Source of the DNA: Taishania pollutisoli
Lineage (GTDB): Bacteria > Bacteroidota > Bacteroidia > Flavobacteriales_D > Crocinitomicaceae
Assembly: GCF_014518315.1 (NCBI RefSeq)
Contig: NZ_JACVEL010000014.1
Location: 1-64,000, forward strand
Length of the DNA: 64,000 nucleotides
Direction of reading: 5' to 3'
Position numbers and translations under genes: made by a program. Shown here in pieces: positions 57,931 to 64,000 of this stretch. How positions within the stretch are numbered: the first letter of the stretch is position 1; every line of letters starts with the position of its first letter. The notes below the pieces were generated by a model that was not told the DNA's origin, ran no database searches, and was given only the letters and a program-made list of their open reading frames with translations.

Positions 57931-60900
57931 TTAATCTTTGTATTCATTGCGAAGCAAACGCTCTTTAATCTCCTGTAGATTCTCTGCTTTCTTAGGTCCC
58001 CTTGTACGAATGGCTGTTTTTGTGAAATACGTATGTTGTGTAAGGAAAGCGACTTGTATTTCATCCCATTTCCGGTCAGAGTCTATTTTCCCGTGCTCCC
58101 GGAGTTCTTTTCGCAAACGGTCTGCAATTTCATGAAAATCATCCCGGCCGAGGTAATCCAGGTCGGCATCACAAATGATTTCTTCCAGCAGGTTTTTAGG
58201 TTTGTGAGGAACCGACGTTACAAAGATTAACTCTTCGATGTAGTTGATGTGTTCTTGTGTGTAACCGTATTTCGGTAAAATTTCACTTGCCATGCGTGCC
58301 CCGACCGGTTCATTTTTTTCGTACTGTTCAACAAATCCGGCATCGTGGTAACTGGCTGCTGTTTTTAACAGGAACAATCCTTCGTCGGTGACGTTTTCGC
58401 TCAATGCCAGCCGTTCGACAGCTGAAACAACATCTTTGGTGTGCTCAATGCTGTGGTAATGGAGTTTCTCAGAAAGTTCTTTTTCCAGTTTCTTCATGAT
58501 AAAACGCTCCGCTTTGTAGTAATTGATGGAGCTGTAATGGTGCAGGTTGACGATTTTGTGGAATCGCTCATTCGGATAAATTCCCTGTCCGTCAATGGAC
58601 AACTCCGGCTTAATCCGTTCGACCTGGTACATTTGTATTTTTCCTTCTCCTTTTGCAGAAAATTGCCCTTTGTACGTGCATTCGAAATACGGTTCAATGT
58701 GCAGATAGGTGTTGAAGGTAATGGTTACTTTGTCAGGTTCACCCAGCATTTCCATTCGCTGTGCATAGTTGACCGTTGATCCCCAAACGTCATATGCCAG
58801 GCGTTTTGTGCCGATAATTCCGGCAGTGACTTCTCCCGTATTGATTCCGAGCCGGAGTCGCCAGACGTTTTCTCCACCGTCTATTGCTTCCTGCTGCAAA
58901 CTTTTGATGTAGTGTTGAATTTGTAACCCGGCAAGTACGGTATCAATCGGGTTGGTATTGTTACGAACCGGTACACCACCTGCAGCCATGTATGCATCTC
59001 CGATCGTTTTGATTCGCTCCAGGTTGTTATTGAAAATCACTTCGTCAAACTTACGGAAGAACACGTCCAGTTTTTTTACCAATTCTGTCGGGTTCATCGT
59101 ATCCGCAATCTTTGTAAAGCCAACAAAGTCGGTAAACATGACGGAAACAACTTTAAAGGCACGTGCACTCGCTTCTCCTTTTTCCAGCAATTCATCCGCC
59201 ATACTATCCGGGATAACGTTGCGCAGTAACCGTTCTGATTTTTCTTTTTCCAGCTCCAATTGTTTACTTTGTTTTTCGAGAATTTCTTTTTGTTTTTCAA
59301 TCTTAATATTCTGCGCCCGGATTTCCGCTGTTCGTTCCGCAATTTTCATTTCCAGCCGTACCTGTTCCCGTCGCTCATGTTCTATGCGTTTTCGTATGGA
59401 AAAACGGATGATCAGCAATGTAATACACCCTATAATAACCCAGAACCACCAGGTATTCCAAAACGGCGGATTGATGACAATGTGTAGAATTTTAGGTTGT
59501 GAAACCCATTTTCCGTAACCAACGCGGGCGTATAATTTTAACGTGTAGTTGCCCGGTGATAAGGAGTTGAAACGCAATTCATTGGAGTTTCCGATTTCGA
59601 TTTCCTTGTCATCACTTCCCTCCAGGTGGTATTTGTAATTAATCAGTTCCGTATTGGAAAGATTATCAGTTTGAAAACGAATGGTAAAACTGCGTTGCCG
59701 GTAGTTCAAAATCAATTCGTCTGTTTGAGAAATGGATTGTTTTAATGGTGAATGGTCATCTTCCGGTGTTAGCCATTGATTGTCCAGTTTGAATTTTGTC
59801 AGAATGATTTCAACATTGAAATTAAACTTGGTCAACGATTCCGGATCAAAAAAGACCAGCCCGGCAATTCCTCCGAAGTACAACCTGCCGGAACGGGAAT
59901 GCATTCCAGCCCCCATGTTAAATTCATTGCTGAGTAAGCCATGAATTTCGGAAAAGTTAAATGTTTCTTTTGTTTTGAGATCAAACCGTGACAGTCCTTT
60001 ATTGGTACTCAGCCAGATGTTATTCTGATTGTCCAGCACCGAAGCATATACCACATTGTTGGGAAGACCGTTCTTTTTACCGAAAATCTGTGCCCTGTTT
60101 CGCTTCTCGTTCCAATAAACGACCCCGTCGCCGCCGGTTCCGAGGTAATACTCTCCCGGGCCAACTTCCGTCATACTGGTAAAATAAGAATTCAGGTTGG
60201 CACTCAATTGCTGATTTCCCGAATAAGGTTGAATGAACAGGTTCTCAGAATCAGTGTCATTTAAGACAGATAACCCGCCTGAAGAAGTGGCAAAGAAAAT
60301 CCTGTTTTTTGAATCTTTGTACGCCAGACGGCAGATTCCGGGTAAAACAGAGCGTTGCGGCTGTTCCGGTTGATTGATGAATTCCCGCACATTCTTTTTG
60401 TCGTAATCAATGAGTAACACCCCTGATTTCGTAGCGAAGAAATAACTGTTCCCTTTGTAATGCACTATTTTGTACGCTCGTTTATGTCGTTCAAATATGT
60501 CTTTGTCAAGAAAAGGAATCAATGAATATTTGTAACTGCCGTTTGGCTGTATTCTCAATTCATAAACTCCGTCCAGGCAGGCAACAAGAAAAAAATGATC
60601 TGTTATGAGGTACATATCCAATACCGCACTTTCCGCATTTTCACTGGCGTTTTTCAGATTATTTTGGCGGTTGTAATGCGTGAATTCCCGCTTTTGACGA
60701 TCAAATTTTGAAACACCTGAATCCGTGCCGATGTACAAAACATTGCCGGTGGTATTTTCTGCAATACTCCAGACACTTGGAGAAGGAAGCCCGTGTTTTA
60801 AATCCGCACTGACGGAAATCCCGAGAAATCCCTGGTTGAGCGGGTTAAACCCCGATATGCCTCTGGAAGTCCCGATCCAGATGGTTCTGTTTTTGTCAGC

Positions 60901-61836
60901 ATAAATGGTATTAATACTGTTATTGAGCAACGCATTCTTTTGGAATACATCTTCTGTTGAATTGAAAATGGCACCGTCCGGGAAAATGGTAAATAATCCT
61001 TTGTTGATGGTGGTGATGTACCAGTGGTTGTCTTCCGTTTTCAGTAGTCCGCTGATATTCAGTAATCCGAATTGTCTGTCGAGCGAAGGAAACAGATGGG
61101 ACGTGTAAAACGTGGAAAGTACACACTTGAATACTCCCTGGTTGGTACCAATGACCAGTTCTCCTTCGGTAAATTGGTCAAGGGAGTTGACAATGACCGT
61201 AGACCCGTTTTTAGAAGTGAAAGTGACCTTTTTTAATTGCCCGGTTTTGGGGTTGTATGCTTCCAGTTGCCGGTCTTCCGATGCGACAAAAATGATTCCT
61301 TCCCGGGAAATGAATACATTTTTCGTCTGGCGCGAAGGAAAAATAGATGTCATTGGTGAAAAAGCCTTTGACTTCGTGTCGAATGTCCACATCCCTTTTC
61401 GTGAAGTGGCCATCCAGATTACCTGTTTTTCCGGATCAATTGCCAGCTTCTCGATGCTGAAAATTTCTTTATTGGGGTTGTAAGTAGTAAAAGCGTCCGT
61501 TTTTTTGCTTCTGTGGGTCAACCCGTTTCCGGACCCGATCCAGAGGTCTCCTTTTGGGTCGGCAATGATTGAATGAATGTACCCTCCTCCGAATCCTCTG
61601 GTGTCCTCGGCAGTAAAGACTTCAAATGTTTTACCGTCAAACCTGTTCAATCCGTCCTGTGTGCCGACCCAAAGTCCGTAGTTGTCATCCTGCAGGAAGC
61701 ACAGCGCCGAACTTTGGGAAAGCCCCTCATTGATGGTGTAATTTTTAAATTCATAGATGCTTTGAGCCTGTACAATTCCCGTGCTGTAATAAAAACAACA
61801 GATTAATAGCGATAGAAATTGAAGTAGTTTAAGCAT
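57931..61836 (-). CDS. Sensor-adenylate cyclase-HD phosphohydrolase fusion
   Basis: 1301 residues. Signal peptide (about 1-24), then Reg_prop propeller repeats to about 665 (LWVGTQDGLNRFDGK; NIWLSTNKGLSRFDLKTK), a Y_Y_Y domain to about 788, a transmembrane helix (794-814), a coiled coil and a class III cyclase (about 895-1075). The cyclase has both metal aspartates (D903 in FTDFVGF, D947 in TIGDAYM), the ATP-selecting K943 and D1016, and N1023/R1027 for catalysis, so it is predicted to make cAMP. An HD domain follows (H1132, H1164-D1165, D1223/D1225). The HD half could hydrolyse a nucleotide or phosphate ester; no substrate is known. Ferritin lies upstream with a 26-nt gap. Confidence 0.9.
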   Translation of the reverse strand: MLKLLQFLSLLICCFYYSTGIVQAQSIYEFKNYTINEGLSQSSALCFLQDDNYGLWVGTQDGLNRFDGKTFEVFTAEDTRGFGGGYIHSIIADPKGDLWIGSGNGLTHRSKKTDAFTTYNPNKEIFSIEKLAIDPEKQVIWMATSRKGMWTFDTKSKAFSPMTSIFPSRQTKNVFISREGIIFVASEDRQLEAYNPKTGQLKKVTFTSKNGSTVIVNSLDQFTEGELVIGTNQGVFKCVLSTFYTSHLFPSLDRQFGLLNISGLLKTEDNHWYITTINKGLFTIFPDGAIFNSTEDVFQKNALLNNSINTIYADKNRTIWIGTSRGISGFNPLNQGFLGISVSADLKHGLPSPSVWSIAENTTGNVLYIGTDSGVSKFDRQKREFTHYNRQNNLKNASENAESAVLDMYLITDHFFLVACLDGVYELRIQPNGSYKYSLIPFLDKDIFERHKRAYKIVHYKGNSYFFATKSGVLLIDYDKKNVREFINQPEQPQRSVLPGICRLAYKDSKNRIFFATSSGGLSVLNDTDSENLFIQPYSGNQQLSANLNSYFTSMTEVGPGEYYLGTGGDGVVYWNEKRNRAQIFGKKNGLPNNVVYASVLDNQNNIWLSTNKGLSRFDLKTKETFNFSEIHGLLSNEFNMGAGMHSRSGRLYFGGIAGLVFFDPESLTKFNFNVEIILTKFKLDNQWLTPEDDHSPLKQSISQTDELILNYRQRSFTIRFQTDNLSNTELINYKYHLEGSDDKEIEIGNSNELRFNSLSPGNYTLKLYARVGYGKWVSQPKILHIVINPPFWNTWWFWVIIGCITLLIIRFSIRKRIEHERREQVRLEMKIAERTAEIRAQNIKIEKQKEILEKQSKQLELEKEKSERLLRNVIPDSMADELLEKGEASARAFKVVSVMFTDFVGFTKIADTMNPTELVKKLDVFFRKFDEVIFNNNLERIKTIGDAYMAAGGVPVRNNTNPIDTVLAGLQIQHYIKSLQQEAIDGGENVWRLRLGINTGEVTAGIIGTKRLAYDVWGSTVNYAQRMEMLGEPDKVTITFNTYLHIEPYFECTYKGQFSAKGEGKIQMYQVERIKPELSIDGQGIYPNERFHKIVNLHHYSSINYYKAERFIMKKLEKELSEKLHYHSIEHTKDVVSAVERLALSENVTDEGLFLLKTAASYHDAGFVEQYEKNEPVGARMASEILPKYGYTQEHINYIEELIFVTSVPHKPKNLLEEIICDADLDYLGRDDFHEIADRLRKELREHGKIDSDRKWDEIQVAFLTQHTYFTKTAIRTRGPKKAENLQEIKERLLRNEYKD

Positions 61837-61862
61837 CTTTTTTAAAACATCAGCTCAACTTT

Positions 61863-62387
61863 TTATTTAGAAGCAGTATTACGCGCTGCACTGTTGGACT
61901 GGATTGCTGAATTTTCCAGGTCTTTGTCAAACTGGTACATTCCGCCTTTATCGTTGCCAATCAACTTTATTTTGTCCAGGATGCTTCTTGCCAGTGCTTC
62001 TTCCTCTAACTGTTCCGAAACATACCACTGGATAAAGTTATGGGTTGTATAATCTTTTTCATCCAGGCAAAGTCCGACCAGGTCATTGATGCTTGCCGTA
62101 ACGGAAATTTCATGTTCCAGCAAACGGGTGAAGATGTCCTCCAGGTTTTTGAAGTCCATTGGTGGCTTTGCGATGGAGGGAATGGCTGCTTTACCTCCTC
62201 GTTCATTGACGAATTTAACCAGCTTCAGCATATGAAACCGCTCTTCGTCCGAATGCGCATACATGAATTGAGCAGTTCCGTTTAATCCTGTATTTTCTGC
62301 CCATGAGGCCATTGCCAGGTAAAATTGTGATGCAAATGCTTCTTTCTCTATTTGTGCGTTTAATGCCTTTTCAACTTTTGAATTCAT
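61863..62387 (-). CDS. ftnA: Ferritin
   Basis: About 174 residues from the ATG at 62387. It is the four-helix ferritin with the A-helix EKEAFASQFYLAMASWAENTG, the B-helix HSDEERFHMLKLV (ferroxidase Glu and His), and QWYVSEQLEEEA in the C-helix. It stores iron as ferrihydrite inside a 24-mer. A -7 box TATATTTG lies at 62409-62416 on the minus strand. The sensor-cyclase gene follows 26 nt after the stop and might be in the same transcript. Confidence 0.95.
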   Translation of the reverse strand: MNSKVEKALNAQIEKEAFASQFYLAMASWAENTGLNGTAQFMYAHSDEERFHMLKLVKFVNERGGKAAIPSIAKPPMDFKNLEDIFTRLLEHEISVTASINDLVGLCLDEKDYTTHNFIQWYVSEQLEEEALARSILDKIKLIGNDKGGMYQFDKDLENSAIQSNSAARNTASK

Positions 62388-62408
62388 ATCGATTTTCTTG
62401 ATTACATT

Positions 62409-62416
62409 CAAATATA
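62409..62416 (-). promoter_or_regulatory. -7 box of ferritin (TATATTTG)
   Basis: A perfect TAnnTTTG on the minus strand, 21 nt before the ferritin ATG. No clear -33 TTTG. Confidence 0.5.
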
Positions 62417-62552
62417 ACAAGGATTATCGAAGTTGTAAAATCTTTCGCCTAATTTATAATGAATGTAAAGAAAAGATCGACCAATGAATTGTATGTGAGG
62501 ATTGTTCCCGCGTTGTGGATTGATTTGCCTCCGGAATGAAAGCTGTCCTGTT

Positions 62553-62585
62553 TTTGTCTTGCAGGATGGTGCAACGTTATTTTTG
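62553..62585 (+). promoter_or_regulatory. Promoter of the SRP-like RNA candidate
   Basis: TTTG (62553-62556) is followed after 21 nt by TATTTTTG (62578-62585), a near-ideal Bacteroidota promoter facing the 62592-62706 transcript. No gene precedes it on this strand nearby. Confidence 0.65.
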
Positions 62586-62591
62586 AACCCT

Positions 62592-62706
62592 TCGTTATGC
62601 TCCAATACATCGTTTTTTGAAACGGTTTGTTACAGGTGAGGAAGCAGTTGTAAGGTGCTGTACTACTTGCCGATTACCCGGATCTTTTGAGGTTCGGGTT
62701 TTTTAT
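62592..62706 (+). ncRNA. ffs: Candidate signal recognition particle-like (4.5S) RNA
   Basis: About 115 nt from the expected start near 62592 to a terminator at 62676-62706. A core TTACAGGTGAGGAAGCAG followed by TTGTAA resembles the SRP RNA domain IV, with CAGG and AGCAG either side of a short loop and TTA/TAA closing the stem. A hairpin CGTTT-TTTG-AAACG precedes it. Length and single-unit organisation fit small SRP RNA. However, the loop is shorter than the E. coli type, so the SRP identity is tentative; a conserved non-coding RNA is the safer claim. Confidence 0.5.
62676..62706 (+). terminator. Terminator of the SRP-like RNA candidate
   Basis: ACCCGGATC with GAGGTTCGGGT forms a nine-pair stem with two G-U pairs, then TTTTTT. 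It runs into the 3' end of the GNAT gene on the other strand. Confidence 0.65.
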
Positions 62707-63200
62707 GCTTCGTCAGACAGGTCAACCCGATAGTGTACCAATTCTTCTCCTGTTGAAGTGATCAGGAAACCACACCGCTTGAATAAGCGAAGACTACTGT
62801 CGTTGTGCGGTTGGATGGAACAGTAAAGTGTTGAGAGATTCAACTCAGATCGGGCCATTTGTTTTACCAATTCAAGCGCTTCTGTCGCATATCCTTTCTT
62901 GCGGTGTTGCGGATCATGAATCAGAATTCCAACACCTGCAGTGCGTTGGTCTTCATCTATCTCAAACAAATCAATGGCTCCTACGGGAATTAGCTGTTCA
63001 TTCATACAAATCATCAGACGGAGTTGACGGGTTGCTTTGTAATCTGCTTGTTCAATGATAAAGTCAATCATTTCCTCTTCCGAAAAAGGAGCTGTTGTAC
63101 CACTGATTTCCCAATTATCGGGATTGTTTTCCCATTCCAGTAATGTTTGTAGATCGATCAATGTTACCGGACGCAGAAAGATATTTGTACTTTTCCACAT
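62703..63200 (-). CDS. GNAT-family N-acetyltransferase
   Basis: 165 residues. It starts MWKSTNIFLRPVTLIDLQTL, with the acetyl-CoA loop in DPQHRKKGYATEALELV and LKRCGFLITS at the end, as in RimJ/RimL-type acetyltransferases. The acceptor is unknown. It sits 30 nt downstream of the unknown gene that overlaps dapF, so all three may be transcribed together. Confidence 0.9.
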   Translation of the reverse strand: MWKSTNIFLRPVTLIDLQTLLEWENNPDNWEISGTTAPFSEEEMIDFIIEQADYKATRQLRLMICMNEQLIPVGAIDLFEIDEDQRTAGVGILIHDPQHRKKGYATEALELVKQMARSELNLSTLYCSIQPHNDSSLRLFKRCGFLITSTGEELVHYRVDLSDEA

Positions 63201-63230
63201 GATAAGAAATATTGAAGTGATGCTGATTTA

Positions 63231-63719
63231 TTAACGACTTTTGGATAATTCCGAAATATAAGAATAAATTTCATCAATGGAATACACGGGGAGGGCCGTA
63301 TAGTTTTCCTGTAGATTTACTCCTGCTGTCGTTTGTATTTCCTGATCAATTTGATGGAGCAATTCCGATAGCTGCTGTACATCCGGTTGTTGCAATAATT
63401 CTTTGATGGGGGTCAGGCAGGTAACGGAACCATAAATGGCACGTTCAACATGTTTGTATACATTCTCTACTTCTGTGAGCGGAATAAATGATTGTAACCG
63501 GATAAAGAGTGACGGGATGTTTTTGCGGTGAATTAGTTCCAGTACATGCTGTACATCCAGTTGTTCATCTTTTCCGGAGACTTTCAGACTATAAAATTTG
63601 TTCTCGGAAGAAAAACCGATGTGCGGTGGGATTTGATCGGCATGAAATACCCAGATAACGCTGTTTGAAAAATCAATTGCGGAAAGTGTGTCAATATGTT
63701 TAAACGTGTAACTATACAT
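63231..63719 (-). CDS. Unknown protein overlapping dapF
   Basis: About 162 residues from an ATG at 63719, which overlaps the dapF stop by 8 nt. Mixed alpha/beta sequence (FSNSVIWVFHADQIPP; LFIRLQSFIPLTEVENVY) with no signal peptide and no motif I recognise. Translational overlap suggests co-expression with dapF; this does not by itself say its role is in lysine or cell-wall synthesis. Function not known. Confidence 0.7.
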   Translation of the reverse strand: MYSYTFKHIDTLSAIDFSNSVIWVFHADQIPPHIGFSSENKFYSLKVSGKDEQLDVQHVLELIHRKNIPSLFIRLQSFIPLTEVENVYKHVERAIYGSVTCLTPIKELLQQPDVQQLSELLHQIDQEIQTTAGVNLQENYTALPVYSIDEIYSYISELSKSR

Positions 63720-64000
63720 CCATTGTTCCTTCAAAAACAAACGTTCCCGGCCCGATCAGCCATACATCCGTGCAGGCAGTGCCGTCGTAGTGAAAATGAA
63801 CAGAAAGTTCTCCACCCATTACACGCACACGAATCTGGTTTTCGCCGGTTTTTGCATGGTGATGCGCATAAGCAATCGCACAGGCTGTTACACCTGTTCC
63901 GCAGGCCAGTGTTTCATCTTCCACTCCACGCTCATAGGTACGAACGAACAGGTAGTCATTTTCCAGCTCTTCTACCACATTGACATTGATTCCTTCAGCG
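63712..64000 (-). CDS. dapF: Diaminopimelate epimerase, C-terminal part (partial)
   Basis: The window holds the last 95 codons, with the start beyond the right edge. The diagnostic active-site segment RTYERGVEDETLACGTGVTA is present, with the second catalytic Cys in ACGTG, and the end reads VWLIGPGTFVFEGTMDV. DapF converts LL- to meso-diaminopimelate for lysine and peptidoglycan. Partial only by the window edge. Confidence 0.95.
   Translation of the reverse strand, partial: AEGINVNVVEELENDYLFVRTYERGVEDETLACGTGVTACAIAYAHHHAKTGENQIRVRVMGGELSVHFHYDGTACTDVWLIGPGTFVFEGTMDV

Noticed and set aside
57795-58064. An 89-codon minus-strand frame overlapping the cyclase end
   Set aside because: It is out of frame with the HD domain that occupies the same strand and has no motif.

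Overview
This 64 kb window looks like a chromosome segment from a Flavobacteriia-type Bacteroidota, probably near Fluviicola/Crocinitomicaceae (an inference). The grounds are promoters with the Bacteroidota -7 box TAnnTTTG; secreted proteins with type IX secretion (T9SS) C-terminal sorting domains of both type A and the gliding-motility type B; families common in this phylum (PorV-like barrel, GSCFA, SpmA-SpmB fusion, Reg_prop sensor, DUF2279-like); and a DUF177-rpmF-plsX-fabH-accB-accC cluster. There is no rRNA, CRISPR array, prophage or recognisable transposase.

Layout. 1-3.4 kb: start of a divergent exported protein, then a PorV-like barrel coupled to a helix-hairpin-helix outer-membrane protein. 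3.4-9.6 kb: a tripartite RND efflux operon. 9.7-16.2 kb: a vWA membrane protein and two divergent secreted subtilases. 16.3-24.3 kb: an AT-rich type I restriction island. 24.4-25.5 kb: a frameshifted LytTR remnant and a methyltransferase. 25.5-31.8 kb: porin, rpsT with two tRNA-Glu, yidC, pyrG. 32-41.3 kb: amidohydrolase, a 1264-residue adhesin, an ABC-2 permease, a T9SS propeller-like protein. 41.4-48.6 kb: fatty-acid initiation operon, coiled-coil membrane protein, RRM protein, enoyl-CoA hydratase. 48.7-54.4 kb: DUF2279-like protein, SpmAB-like transporter, ABC exporter, GSCFA protein. 54.4-64 kb: small RNA candidate, argS and arginase, a sensor-cyclase-HD fusion with ferritin, an SRP-like RNA candidate, a GNAT enzyme and the end of dapF.

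The most notable system is the island. Five overlapping or abutting minus-strand genes run XRE regulator - hsdM - hsdS - ATPase - hsdR. The ATPase carries R310-x3-E314-x31-H346, the same spacing as the catalytic triad of the PrrC anticodon nuclease, and sits between hsdS and hsdR as in the E. coli prr locus. HsdR places its nuclease and helicase residues almost where EcoR124I does. HsdS carries four perfect 12-bp TAEL-type repeats, the element that sets spacer length in EcoR124-family enzymes. The whole reads as a type IC restriction system guarded by a tRNA-cleaving suicide enzyme, with a slippage-prone specificity subunit, bounded by imperfect inverted repeats and lacking its own recombinase.

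Two intergenic transcripts with their own promoter and terminator are proposed as non-coding RNAs. One of them has a signal-recognition-particle domain IV-like core.
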